A stretch of DNA of 64,000 nt, taken from NCBI RefSeq assembly GCF_035918015.1, contig NZ_CP109132.1:682001-746000 (forward strand). Direction: 5' to 3'. Of this stretch, positions 1 to 8,498 are shown in pieces. Positions within the stretch are counted from its first letter, which is position 1; every line of letters starts with the position of its first letter. Under the pieces are notes generated by a model that was not told where the DNA came from, did no database searches, and worked only from the letters and a program-made list of their open reading frames with translations. The stretch comes from Streptomyces sp. NBC_01754 (GTDB lineage Bacteria > Actinomycetota > Actinomycetes > Streptomycetales > Streptomycetaceae). A program made the translations under genes and the position numbers.

Positions 1-714
1 GACCACGAGCCGGGCCCTGGGGCTGCCGTCCGCCCGTCGCCCGAGGTCCTCCAACGGCAGCAGCCGTACCTCGAACCCGGACCGGACCAGATCGTCCATG
101 ACCCCGGCGAGCGGAAAAGTGCGGTAGTACATGACGAACCTCGGGCGCCACAGGGCGTTGCGCACCCGCATGGCGGCGTCGAACCCGAGCATCGACCAGT
201 AAGCCCCCGAACCGGCCCCGGGCGGCGCGCCGACCGGGAAGACGAAACGGCCGCCCGGCCGCAGTGAGGCGTGCACCTGGGCGAACAGACCGGGCCGTTC
301 ACCGGGCAGGAAGTGCCCGAACGCCCCCAGGCTCAGGGCCAGATCGAAGACGGGGCCGAAGGGCAGCGCCCGGGCGTCGGCGCGCACCCAGTCCACCGCG
401 GGGCCCGCGCCGGTGCCGTCCGAGGCGGCGCGGGCCACGGCGAGCATGCCGGCGCTGAAGTCGACACCGGTGACCCGCCGTCGGCACAGGCCGCGCAGGA
501 CGCCCACGCCCGCCCCGGTGCCGCAGCAGACGTCCAGCCCCCGGTCGAAGGGGCCGAGCGGCCGGAGCGTGCGGGCGACGGCGTCGAGCACACGGTCCGG
601 GGTCCGGTAGGGGGTGGCGTCGAACTTCGGGGCGAGCAGGTCGTATCCGCGCATCGTGGAGGAGAGCGCCTGGACGGCCAGTTCGCGGAGGGTGGGTCCC
701 TGAGGAGTGAACAT
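1..714 (-). CDS. class I SAM-dependent methyltransferase (3' end beyond left edge)
   Basis: The reading frame opens at an ATG at 714 and runs off the left edge, so the C-terminus is missing. The visible 238 residues carry a Rossmann-type SAM-binding motif I (LDVCCGTGAG) near residue 60, an acidic residue ending strand 2 (VTGVDFSAGML), and a motif IV-like segment (FDLALSLGAFGHF). This is the usual order for Methyltransf_11/25 enzymes. The substrate cannot be inferred. The gene points away from the window, and its start lies 30 bp from the stop of the minus-strand flavin oxidoreductase, so the two may be co-transcribed. Assignment to the superfamily is firm; anything narrower would be a guess. 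Confidence 0.8.
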   Translation of the reverse strand, partial: MFTPQGPTLRELAVQALSSTMRGYDLLAPKFDATPYRTPDRVLDAVARTLRPLGPFDRGLDVCCGTGAGVGVLRGLCRRRVTGVDFSAGMLAVARAASDGTGAGPAVDWVRADARALPFGPVFDLALSLGAFGHFLPGERPGLFAQVHASLRPGGRFVFPVGAPPGAGSGAYWSMLGFDAAMRVRNALWRPRFVMYYRTFPLAGVMDDLVRSGFEVRLLPLEDLGRRADGSPRARLVV

Positions 715-744
715 CGCCGCCCAGCGTACCGACGCGAGGCCGTG

Positions 745-1851
745 TCAGACGGCCCAGCCGTACTGCTCGGGCACCTTCGTGTCAGCGCCGAGGGCACGCG
801 CGGCCTTCCGGGCGAAGTACGGGTCACGCAGCATCTCCCGGCCGAGCAGGACGGCGTCCGCCTCGCCCTCGGTGAGGATCTTCTCGGCCTGCGCGGGGTC
901 GGTGATCAGCCCGACGGCGGCCACCGGGAGGTCCGTCTCGGCACGGACCCGCGCGGCGAAGGGCACCTGGTAGTGCGGTCCGACGGGAATCCGCGCCTTC
1001 GGGGCCAGACCGCCGGTGGAGACGTCCAGCAGGTCGACACCGTGGGCGTGCAGCACACGGGCCAGGCGCACGGTGTCGTCGGCGGTCCAGCCCTCACGGT
1101 CGTCGTCGGCGTTCTCGCTCAGCCAGTCGGTGGCGGAGATCCGGAAGAACACCGGGAGTTCCTCGGGCCAGACGGCGCGTATCGCGTCCACGACCTCCAG
1201 GGCGAGGCGTGTGCGGTTCTCGAAGGAGCCGCCGTAGGAGTCGGTGCGGTGGTTGCTGTGCGGGGAGAGGAACTCACCGATCAGATAGCCGTGCGCGCCG
1301 TGGATCTCCACCACCTGGAAACCCGCCGCGAGGGCCCTGCGCGCGGCGTCGGCGAACAGGGTGACGATCTCCTGGATCTCCTCGACGGTCAGCTCGGCGG
1401 GCACCGGGTGTCCCTCGTCGTACGCGAGCGGGCTCGGGCCGACCGGCCGCCAGCCCTCGCCGGTCGGGTCGTCGGCGCCGATCGGGTCCCCGCCGCGCCA
1501 GGGACGCTCGGTCGACGCCTTGCGCCCCGCGTGCCCGAGTTGGATGCCCGCGACCGTGCCCCGCGCGGTCAGGAACGCGGTGATGCGGCGGAACGCCTCC
1601 GTCTGACGGTCGTTCCAGAGGCCGAGGTCGCCGGGGCTGATCCGGCCCTCGGGGCTGACGGCCGTGGCCTCGACCAGCACCAGGCCGGTGCCGCCCACCG
1701 CGCGGGAGGCGTAGTGGGCGAAGTGCCAGTCGCCGGCCGTGCCCGCGTCCGGTCCGGACGACTCTGCGCTGTACTGGCACATCGGCGCCATCCAGACACG
1801 GTTGGGGATGGTCAGGGACCGCAGGGTGCAGGGCTCGAACAGTGCGCTCAC
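745..1851 (-). CDS. NADH:flavin oxidoreductase / Old Yellow Enzyme family (YqjM-like)
   Basis: Predicted FMN-dependent ene-reductase of 368 residues. The N-terminus SALFEPCTLRSLTIPNRVWMAPM is cut here to its key part, IPNRVWMAPMCQYSA, which is the YqjM/XenA-type FMN-binding strand with its cysteine. Further landmarks are QLGHAGRKAS, EIHGAHGYLIGEFLSP (His-Gly-Ala-His substrate/FMN site), NHRTDSYGGSFENR, and a C-terminal phosphate-binding GLITDP...LLGREMLRDPYFARKAA. The frame is open further upstream, but GTG at 1851 is chosen because homologues start right before SALFEP and a GGAG lies upstream. Such enzymes reduce activated C=C bonds. No pathway partner is nearby. Confidence 0.9.
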   Translation of the reverse strand: MSALFEPCTLRSLTIPNRVWMAPMCQYSAESSGPDAGTAGDWHFAHYASRAVGGTGLVLVEATAVSPEGRISPGDLGLWNDRQTEAFRRITAFLTARGTVAGIQLGHAGRKASTERPWRGGDPIGADDPTGEGWRPVGPSPLAYDEGHPVPAELTVEEIQEIVTLFADAARRALAAGFQVVEIHGAHGYLIGEFLSPHSNHRTDSYGGSFENRTRLALEVVDAIRAVWPEELPVFFRISATDWLSENADDDREGWTADDTVRLARVLHAHGVDLLDVSTGGLAPKARIPVGPHYQVPFAARVRAETDLPVAAVGLITDPAQAEKILTEGEADAVLLGREMLRDPYFARKAARALGADTKVPEQYGWAV

Positions 1852-2038
1852 AGGGGGCTCCGCTTTCTCGGCGCGACGGCAGGGCGGGCGGCGCACCCCC
1901 GGACGGACACCGGGGAGCGCGACTCGTACGAGAAGTACCGTACTACGAGGCTCACCGTAATACGCAACATGCCGTACCAAGCCCGCTCCGCCCTCGCGCC
2001 TCGCCTGCCTCCCTCGTCTCTCCCGCCTTGCCCTTCTC

Positions 2039-2458
2039 TCAGCCTTGCCCGTCTCTCCCGTCTTCCGGACGGAGCCGGCGCCGCAGCAGGATGTCGGTCT
2101 CGGCCGCGTAGACCTGGCTCCAGCTGCGGCCGCCGTCCGAGGTCCAGGTCACCTGGACGTTCGCCCCGTCCGTCCGGACGGACTCGACCGTCATCACCCG
2201 GCGCCCGTCCCGGACGTCCCCGCGCAGCAGCTCGCGTGCCTTGACGGTGACGGGTTCCGGCGGCGCATCCTCCGCCTCCCGGGCCGCGCCGACGAGCGCC
2301 GCGGCCAGTTCCCTGGCCGCGGCCGGGGAACAGGACCAGGAGGTTCGTCCTGACGGGTCCTCGATCAGGAGGCCGACCCGCGGCCGGCCCCCCGGTGGTC
2401 CGGGGGCCGCCTCCAGCCGCGCACCGCGTCCTTCGGCGTCCTCGATCCGGATTCCCAT
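2039..2458 (-). CDS. conserved hypothetical protein, 139 aa
   Basis: The ATG at 2458 is preceded by GAGGAGG at good spacing and codon usage is typical, so this is very likely a real gene. The protein begins MGIRIEDAEGRG and has no signal peptide or membrane segment. The centre contains a serine/cysteine-containing segment (GRTSWSCSPAAARELAAALVG) followed by a beta-rich part with VTWTSDGGRSWSQVYAAETDILLRRRL. I do not recognise a named family. The SDGGRSW stretch resembles a BNR/sialidase Asp-box, but a single short copy is weak evidence. It reads in the same direction as the upstream sugar operon but is separated from it by a strong hairpin. Confidence 0.65.
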   Translation of the reverse strand: MGIRIEDAEGRGARLEAAPGPPGGRPRVGLLIEDPSGRTSWSCSPAAARELAAALVGAAREAEDAPPEPVTVKARELLRGDVRDGRRVMTVESVRTDGANVQVTWTSDGGRSWSQVYAAETDILLRRRLRPEDGRDGQG

Positions 2459-2686
2459 CCGTGCCTCCTCGTTCCGCTCCGGTCAGCTCGGCCGGAGCTC
2501 TCCGGCGGGCCCGGGTGTCCGGGCTCCCGGGGCCGCCGGTGTCCACCACGGGGTCCTGCCGGGCCCCGTGGAGCCGGTCCACCAGAATTTCAGCACATAC
2601 CTCCCGGTCGACGAATCCGGTGCGGCGTACGTGGTCCGCGCGGGCCTGCGGCGGAGGACGGGGCGGGTACGGGACCGGACCGCCTT

Positions 2687-2697
2687 CGAAAGTTTCG
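2687..2697. promoter_or_regulatory. CGAA-N3-TTCG inverted repeat, candidate LacI-family operator
   Basis: The 11-mer CGAAAGTTTCG is a perfect inverted repeat around its central base. It has the same form as the site in the promoter of the sugar-binding lipoprotein at 8363. It lies 3' of the GH3 gene, beside a terminator hairpin and about 230 bp upstream of the hypothetical gene at 2458. A functional role at this position is uncertain: the 8-base constraint can also occur by chance in 64 kb. Confidence 0.35.
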
Positions 2698-2699
2698 GC

Positions 2700-2749
2700 G
2701 CCGTCTCGGCCCGCCCCGGGCCGCAGGTGAGGGGGCGGGCCGAGACGGC
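2700..2749 (-). terminator. rho-independent-type hairpin after the GH3 gene
   Basis: Perfect 18-bp stem (2700-2717 paired with 2732-2749) and a 14-nt loop, two bases past the stop codon of the minus-strand glycosidase. There is no clear T tract, as is usual in Streptomyces. It probably ends the sugar-uptake operon. Confidence 0.75.
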
Positions 2750-2751
2750 CC

Positions 2752-5154
2752 TCAGCCGGCGGCGAGCGGCGGCTCGAGGGAGGTGGCGCAGACCATGGTG
2801 CGCCGGTGATCGACGGTGCGCTCGGGGCCGGTGAGGCGCAGCCGTACCGTGTGCCGGACGTCGGCCGGGGCGCTGGAGGTGGCGAAACGCAGCTCCAGTC
2901 CGCCCGGTTCGACGATCCGCAGTCCGCGCGTCCCGGTGAACGACACCAGGTCCGCGTGGAAGCGGAAGCGGACCCGGCGGGACTCACCGGCGGCGAGCGG
3001 CACCCGCGCGTAGCCGATCAGCCGCGACTCCGGACGCGTCGTCTGGGCGACCGGGTCGTGGACGTAGAGCTGGACCACTTCGGCGCCGTCGCGGTCGCCG
3101 GTGTTGGTGACCGTGAGGTCGAGGTCCGTCCCCCCGTCGGTGGGCAGTTCCTCCGGCGCCGCTTCGCCCGGCTCCCAGGCGAACGACGTGTACGAGAGCC
3201 CGTGACCGAAGGGGTGCAGCGGGGTCGGGTCCAGATTGCTGACCCCGTTGGCCCGGCCGAGCGGCGGCTGGAGGTAGGTCCACGGCTGGCCGCCGGGGCT
3301 CCTGGGAATGCCGATGGGAAGCCGCCCCGAGGGGTTGACCCGCCCCGACAGGACCCCGGCCAGTGCCGGTCCGCCCTCCTCGCCGGGGAAGAACGCCTGC
3401 ACGCAGCCGGCCAGCCGGTCCGCGTAGCCGCCGAGCGCGTACGTGCGTCCCGTGAGCAGTACCAGGACCACGGGGGTTCCGGTCGCCAGGAGCGCCTCCA
3501 GGAGCGCGGCCTGGCGACCGGGCAGCGCGAGGTCGGCGGCGTCGCAGCCCTCCCCGGAGGTGCCGCGGCCGAACAGTCCGGCCCGGTCACCGAGAACGGC
3601 GACGCACACGTCGGCGCCGGCGGCCAGCGCCGCGGCGTCCGCGAGGCCGGACCCGTCGTCCCCGTCCACCTCGCAGCCCTGCCGGAAGTCCACCCGGGCG
3701 CCGGGGAACTCCTCGCGCAGGGCGTCCAGCGCCGTGGGGATCTCGATGCCCATGGGCATCTCGGGGTGCGAGACGCCGACATGGCTGGGGAAGGAGTAAC
3801 AGCCGAGCATGGCCAGCGCGTCGTCGGCGCGCGGGCCCACGACGGCGATCCGTCCGGTGCCCGCCAGCGGCAGGGCGCCGTCGCGGTTGGCCACCAGGAC
3901 GCAGGAGCGCTCGGCCAGCAGCCGGGCCAGCGCGCGGTTGCGCGGCGGGTCGAGGTCGACGGTGCCGCGTGCCCGGTCCGGGTCCGCCCCGTCCAGAGCG
4001 GGGGGCAGGGCGGGGGCCGTCGGGTCGAGGAGCCCGAGTTCGCACTTCTGGAGCAGGACGCGGTGCAGGGCGCGGTCGACCAGTTCCACGGGGACCGACC
4101 CCTCGCGTACGGCGGCCACCAGCGCGTCGCCGTAGCCGCGCACGGTGGGAAGTTCGACGTCGACGCCCGCGGTCAGCGCGAGGCGGGCGGCGTCGCTCCG
4201 GTCGGCGGCGACCTTGTGCAGTGTCTCCAGGAAGCCGATGCCGAAGTAGTCGGCGACCACCGTCCCCGTGAACCCCCAGGTGTCGCGCAGGAGTCCGGTG
4301 AGCAGGGCCGGGTCGGCGGCGACCGGCAGGCCGTCGATCTCGGCGTAGCTGTGCATCACCGAGCGGACGCCGCTCTCGCGCACCGCCATCTCGAACGGCG
4401 GCAGGATGACGTCGGCCATCTCCCGGGCGCCCGCCCGGACCGGCGAGAGGTTGCGGGCGCCGGCCGAGGCGGAGTACCCGGCGAAGTGCTTGAGCGTGGC
4501 GACGATCCCGGCGGACTCCAGCCCCCTGACGTAGGCCGTGGCGATGGTGCCGACCAGGTAGGGGTCCTCGCCGATGGTCTCCTCGACGCGGCCCCAGCGC
4601 AGGTCGCGGACCACGTCCAGGACGGGGGCGAGCCCCTGGTGGACACCGACCGAGCGCATGTCCTCGCCGATCCTGCGTGCCACCTCGGCGACCAGCTCGG
4701 GGTCCCAGGCGGCGCCCCAGGCGAGCGGGACGGGGTAGGCGGTGGCGCCCCAGGCGGTGAATCCGGCGAGGCACTCCTCGTGGGCGAGCGCCGGAATCCC
4801 GAAGCGGCCGGCCTCGGCGATTCGGGCCTGGGCCCGGGCCAGGGCGACGGCGCCGACACCGGGGTCCACCGGGGCGGTGCCGAACGGCCGGGTGAGCTGG
4901 CCGAGTCCGCGGGTGGTGATCTCCTCGAAGTCGACCGCGTCGACCATCTCGTTCTGGTGGGGTGCGACTCCGTCGCCGTCGGCGTCGGCACCCACCCAGA
5001 TGCCGTAGAGCTGGGCTGCCTTCTCCTCGAGGGTCATCCGGGCCGCCAGATCGGCCACCCTCTCCTCGGGGCTCAGCGCGGGGTCGCGCCAGGGGCCGTC
5101 GGCCGCGGGGACCTGCTCGGCCTGTCCGGCGGGCGGGACGGGATGGATTGCCAT
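2752..5154 (-). CDS. GH3 beta-glycosidase, probably intracellular beta-xylosidase/beta-glucosidase (BxlA-like)
   Basis: Protein of 800 residues with the full GH3 layout: N-terminal TIM barrel (LAHEECLAGF, PVLDVVRDLRWGRVEETIGEDPYL, LKHFAGYSASAGARN), alpha/beta sandwich (VVGPRADDALAMLGCYSF, VLGDRAGLFGRGTSGEGCD, FFPGEEGGPALAGVLSGRVNPSGRLP) and C-terminal FnIII-like domain. The likely nucleophile is the Asp in TVVADYFGIGFLETLHKVA, near residue 300. That ADYFGI form is one I associate with GH3 xylosidases. There is no signal peptide, so it would act on imported oligosaccharides. ATG 5154 is preferred over ATG 5175 because GAGGA sits nine bases upstream of it. The gene lies 50 bp downstream of the second permease and is the last gene of the operon. 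Confidence 0.9.
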   Translation of the reverse strand: MAIHPVPPAGQAEQVPAADGPWRDPALSPEERVADLAARMTLEEKAAQLYGIWVGADADGDGVAPHQNEMVDAVDFEEITTRGLGQLTRPFGTAPVDPGVGAVALARAQARIAEAGRFGIPALAHEECLAGFTAWGATAYPVPLAWGAAWDPELVAEVARRIGEDMRSVGVHQGLAPVLDVVRDLRWGRVEETIGEDPYLVGTIATAYVRGLESAGIVATLKHFAGYSASAGARNLSPVRAGAREMADVILPPFEMAVRESGVRSVMHSYAEIDGLPVAADPALLTGLLRDTWGFTGTVVADYFGIGFLETLHKVAADRSDAARLALTAGVDVELPTVRGYGDALVAAVREGSVPVELVDRALHRVLLQKCELGLLDPTAPALPPALDGADPDRARGTVDLDPPRNRALARLLAERSCVLVANRDGALPLAGTGRIAVVGPRADDALAMLGCYSFPSHVGVSHPEMPMGIEIPTALDALREEFPGARVDFRQGCEVDGDDGSGLADAAALAAGADVCVAVLGDRAGLFGRGTSGEGCDAADLALPGRQAALLEALLATGTPVVLVLLTGRTYALGGYADRLAGCVQAFFPGEEGGPALAGVLSGRVNPSGRLPIGIPRSPGGQPWTYLQPPLGRANGVSNLDPTPLHPFGHGLSYTSFAWEPGEAAPEELPTDGGTDLDLTVTNTGDRDGAEVVQLYVHDPVAQTTRPESRLIGYARVPLAAGESRRVRFRFHADLVSFTGTRGLRIVEPGGLELRFATSSAPADVRHTVRLRLTGPERTVDHRRTMVCATSLEPPLAAG

Positions 5155-5204
5155 GGCGGCGGTGGTTCCTCTCATGAGTGCGGTGGTGCGGGGCGGCGGG
5201 TGTG

Positions 5205-6104
5205 CTACTTGCCGCCCACCCCCATCAGTCCGTTGATCAGCGCGCGCCGGGCCACGAGGTACACGATGAAGATCGGCACGACGGAGAGGACGATCGCGGA
5301 CAGTACGGCGGGGATGTTCACGCCGAACTGGGTCATGAAGTTGAAGAGACCGAGGGTCAGGACCCGGTTCTCCTCGGACTGCGTGAGGATCAGCGGGAAC
5401 AGGAAGCCGTTCCACGCCTGGAGGGCCGAGAAGATCGCCACAGTGGAGATACCGGCCTTGGAGAGCGGCACCACCAGTTGCCAGAGCATGCGCAGGGGTG
5501 TGGCACCGTCGAGGGACATCGCCTCGTACATCTCCTCGGAGACGTCGCGCATGGTGCCGCTGAGCACCAGCACCGCGACCGGCATGGAGAAGGCCGCCGT
5601 CGGCAGGATGATCGCCCACAGGGTGTCGTACAGGCCCATCTTTCCGATGAGCAGGTACAGGGGGACGATCACCGCCTGCGCCGGGATCGCGACGCCCAGC
5701 AGGAACGTCCGGAAGGCGAGTGACGAGAGGCGACTGCGGGTACGCACCGCCACGTACGCCACGGGGACGGACAGCACCAGCACGAGGGCGACCGTGACCA
5801 CGGCGACGATCGCGGTGTTGCCGAGCAGCGTGAGGAACCCGCTGTCGAGCACGGTGCGGTAGTTGTCGAGGGTCGGGTCCGTGGGGATCGCCAGCGGCTC
5901 GCCGTTCAGCGCCTGGTCCTGGCGCATCAGGGAGGCGGAGACCAGGGTGTAGAGCGGGACGATGACGATGACGAGCCAGACGAGCGAGCCCAGGCCGGCC
6001 ACCGGGTTGCCGAGCCGCGCGCGGCGGCGGGCCGGGCGGCCTCCGGGTCGGGGTGCGGGCGGGGAGCCCTGCTGCGGTGCGGCGGGGCGGGTGTCGATCG
6101 ACAT
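5205..6104 (-). CDS. sugar ABC transporter permease, MalG/BxlG type
   Basis: Inner-membrane permease of 299 residues with six predicted helices. The N-terminal cytoplasmic segment is rich in Ala, Pro and Arg; the first helix is LGSLVWLVIVIVPLYTLV. The EAA loop signature is clear: EEMYEAMSLDGATPLRMLWQLVVPLSKAG, where EAM..DGA contacts the ATPase. The start (ATG 6104) lies five bases from the stop of the first permease gene, consistent with translational coupling. No ATPase gene is present in the locus. Streptomyces often share the MsiK ATPase between such transporters, which would fit here. Confidence 0.92.
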   Translation of the reverse strand: MSIDTRPAAPQQGSPPAPRPGGRPARRRARLGNPVAGLGSLVWLVIVIVPLYTLVSASLMRQDQALNGEPLAIPTDPTLDNYRTVLDSGFLTLLGNTAIVAVVTVALVLVLSVPVAYVAVRTRSRLSSLAFRTFLLGVAIPAQAVIVPLYLLIGKMGLYDTLWAIILPTAAFSMPVAVLVLSGTMRDVSEEMYEAMSLDGATPLRMLWQLVVPLSKAGISTVAIFSALQAWNGFLFPLILTQSEENRVLTLGLFNFMTQFGVNIPAVLSAIVLSVVPIFIVYLVARRALINGLMGVGGK

Positions 6105-6108
6105 GGCG

Positions 6109-7038
6109 TCACATACCTTCCCGGGTGGACCGCATCGAGCCGAAGCCGGTGAGGCGGACCATGAGCAGCGAGATACCGGTGGCCACGACGACGAGCGCGG
6201 TGGCGATGGCCGCCGCGTAGCCGAGGTCGTAGGTCTGGAAGCCCGTCCGGTACATCAGGTAGGGCAGGATCGTGGTGTCCGTGCCGGGGCCGCCCCTGGT
6301 CATGATGAGCACGGTGTCGAAGTAGGTCAGCGAGCCGACGATCATCAGGACCGAGGAGGTCGTCATGGTGTGCCGCAGCTGCGGCAGGGTGATGTGGAAG
6401 AACTGCCGCACCATCCCGGCCCCGTCGATGGAGGCGGCCTGGTAGAGGACGTCCGGGATCTGCCGGGCGCCGCCCTGGTAGATCAGCGTGTGGAAGGGCA
6501 TGAACTGCCAGCCGCCGACGAAGGCCACCACGAGCAGCGCGCCGGTGGAGGACCCCATGACGTTGGGGTCGACACCGATCCAGGGGCCGATCGACTTGAT
6601 GACGCCGAAGTTCGGGTCCAGGAGGGCGCGGAAGAGCATGGCGATCGCGGTGGTGGAGAGCAGCAGCGGGATGAAGAAGATCGCCGACAGGACGGCCCGG
6701 CTGCGCTGGCGGCCCGCCGCCCAGACGCCCAGCAGCAGGGCCACCGGTGTCTGGAGGACCCAGCTGATCGTGGTGAGCAGGAGGCTCAGCCAGGCGGCCT
6801 GGCCGAACTCGGAGTCCTTGAACAGCCTGGCCCAGTTGTCGAGACCGGTCATGGTCGGGGAGTTGAGCCCGTCCCAGTCGCAGAACGAGAGGTAGACGGC
6901 GATCCCCAGCGGGACGATCGCGAAGACGACGAAGAAGACGATGCCGGGTACGGCCCAGCCGACCGGCGGGCGGCCGACGTTGCCGACGGCCGCCTTCCGG
7001 TCTCCGCGCGTCCTCGCTACCGGAGTGTGGTCGGACAT
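6109..7038 (-). CDS. sugar ABC transporter permease, MalF/BxlF type
   Basis: Permease of 309 residues. The first helix is GWAVPGIVFFVVFAIVPLGIAVYLSF and there are six helices in total. The EAA loop reads YQAASIDGAGMVRQFFHITLPQLRHT. The typical MalF C-terminal motif FDTVLIMTRGGPGTDTTILPYLMYRTGF is present. The start at ATG 7038 is chosen because MSDHTP is the usual polar N-terminus ahead of helix 1 and the preceding gene stops at 7041, two bases away. It forms the membrane heterodimer with the downstream MalG-type protein. Confidence 0.92.
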   Translation of the reverse strand: MSDHTPVARTRGDRKAAVGNVGRPPVGWAVPGIVFFVVFAIVPLGIAVYLSFCDWDGLNSPTMTGLDNWARLFKDSEFGQAAWLSLLLTTISWVLQTPVALLLGVWAAGRQRSRAVLSAIFFIPLLLSTTAIAMLFRALLDPNFGVIKSIGPWIGVDPNVMGSSTGALLVVAFVGGWQFMPFHTLIYQGGARQIPDVLYQAASIDGAGMVRQFFHITLPQLRHTMTTSSVLMIVGSLTYFDTVLIMTRGGPGTDTTILPYLMYRTGFQTYDLGYAAAIATALVVVATGISLLMVRLTGFGSMRSTREGM

Positions 7039-7040
7039 GT

Positions 7041-8348
7041 CTACTTGGCGGCCTTCATCGCTTCGACGAACTGTTCCGGACTCGTCTTGCCGGCGAACAG
7101 CTTGCTGATCTCGGTGAGCAGCGGGGTGGCGTACTTCGACTCGAGCGCCTGGTCCCACGAGAGGGTGAAGCTCGGGGCCTTCTCGACCATCTGGTACTGG
7201 TCGGTGGCGAACCGCGGGTTGGGGGAACCGGTCAGCATCGAGGCCGCGTTGGACGTGGTGGGGACGTCGCCGTTGTCGACGAGGTCCTGCGCGTAGGTCT
7301 CGGAGGCCATCGTCTTCAGGAACTCGATCGCGGCGTCCTTGTGCTTGGTCCGGGAGTTGACGGACCAGTAGTTGGTCGGGTTGCCGACGATGTTCGCCGC
7401 GTCGCCCACCCCGCCGGCCACCGTCGGGAAGGTGGTCCAGCCGAGGTCCTTCTCGGCGAACTCCGGGGCCTTGCCCAGCTGGGTGGAGTACTCCCACGAG
7501 CCCATGAGGTGCATGGCGGCCTTGCCCTTGCTGAGCAGGGTCGGTGCCGCGCCGCTGGCGTAGTCGACCGAGTTGAAGTTCTTGCCGAAGGCGCCGCCGT
7601 CGATCAGCTCCTTGACCGTCTGGGCCGTCTTGAGGACCGCCGGGTCGCCCCAGCCGTCGGTGTCGCCGTCCTGGATCCTCCGGAAGACCTCGGGGCCACC
7701 GATCCGGTCCAGGAGGTACTCCATCCACATCAGCTCGGGCCACTTCTCGGCGCCGCCGAGGGCGAAGGGCGTGATGCCGGCGTCCTTGAACGTGGTGATC
7801 GCCTTCTGGAGGTCCTCCCAGGTCCTGGGGGGCTCCAGTTCGTGCTCGGCGAAGAGGGGCTTGTTGTAGAAGAGCATCACCGGCTGCATACCGCGCATCG
7901 GGACCCCGTAGATCTTCCCGTCGAGACCGCCGGCCGTCATGATCGAGGGGATGAAGCCGTCCTTCAGCGTGGCGTCGTCGTTGACCGCGGAGGTCAGGTC
8001 GACGAGCTGTCCGGCGTCCACGTAGGGCTTGATGGAGCCGGCGCCCCAGTTGTAGAAGATGTCCGGGGCGTTGGGCGAACCCATGGCGCTGCGGAGCTTG
8101 TTGACGTAGTCGGTGCCGGGAACCGGCACCAGCTTGACCTTGACGTCGGACGTCTTGTTGAAGGAATCGACCGCGGCCTGCTGAACCTTGACCGCGTCGT
8201 CACCGTAGACATAGGCGGTGAGGGTCCCGCCGTCCGAACCGCCGTCCCCGGAACCGCAGCCGGCCAGCAGACCGGTCATCGTCATCGCCGCAACCGTTGC
8301 GGCCCATCTCGTCGTACGTGTGCCCTGACTGAAAAACCCCGACCGCAT
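7041..8348 (-). CDS. extracellular sugar-binding lipoprotein of the ABC transporter (BxlE-like)
   Basis: First gene of the operon, 435 residues. It has a lipoprotein signal: basic start [15 protein letters not shown], hydrophobic stretch, and lipobox LLAGC with the acylated Cys near residue 31. The mature part is an SBP_bac_1 fold with segments [66 protein letters not shown] and [19 protein letters not shown] 8348 is supported by AGAGG about seven bases upstream and by the position of the signal peptide. Ligand specificity is inferred from the neighbouring glycosidase and regulator, and xylobiose or a related oligosaccharide is the best guess. Confidence 0.9.
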   Translation of the reverse strand: MRSGFFSQGTRTTRWAATVAAMTMTGLLAGCGSGDGGSDGGTLTAYVYGDDAVKVQQAAVDSFNKTSDVKVKLVPVPGTDYVNKLRSAMGSPNAPDIFYNWGAGSIKPYVDAGQLVDLTSAVNDDATLKDGFIPSIMTAGGLDGKIYGVPMRGMQPVMLFYNKPLFAEHELEPPRTWEDLQKAITTFKDAGITPFALGGAEKWPELMWMEYLLDRIGGPEVFRRIQDGDTDGWGDPAVLKTAQTVKELIDGGAFGKNFNSVDYASGAAPTLLSKGKAAMHLMGSWEYSTQLGKAPEFAEKDLGWTTFPTVAGGVGDAANIVGNPTNYWSVNSRTKHKDAAIEFLKTMASETYAQDLVDNGDVPTTSNAASMLTGSPNPRFATDQYQMVEKAPSFTLSWDQALESKYATPLLTEISKLFAGKTSPEQFVEAMKAAK

Positions 8349-8361
8349 GACCGCACCTCTG

Positions 8362-8391
8362 TCGAATGTTTCGGTGTGCTTTTCGAATGTT
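8362..8391. promoter_or_regulatory. candidate operator for the LacI regulator: CGAA-N3-TTCG plus a second half-site 21 bp away
   Basis: In the 150-bp divergent intergenic region, CGAATGTTTCG at 8363-8373 is an inverted repeat of the form CGAA-N3-TTCG. The nonamer TCGAATGTT occurs at 8362-8370 and again at 8383-8391, exactly 21 bp (two helical turns) apart. It lies just upstream of the lipoprotein start at 8348. From memory, CGAA...TTCG repeats are the recorded binding sites of the Streptomyces xylobiose repressor BxlR. That makes this the obvious target of the divergent LacI protein. Confidence 0.6.
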
Positions 8392-8498
8392 GCCGGAACG
8401 GTACGGTCGTGTTTCGGGCTCGTCAAGAGGGTAGGACCGAGGATCTACGCTCCTTGCCCCACCGCCTGCCGGACGGGATGTACGGCTACGATTCACGT

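Noticed and set aside
2806..5862. Very long open frame on the plus strand opposite the GH3 and permease genes
   Set aside because: It is antisense to well-recognised genes and its protein has no domain pattern. High GC makes long antisense frames common here.
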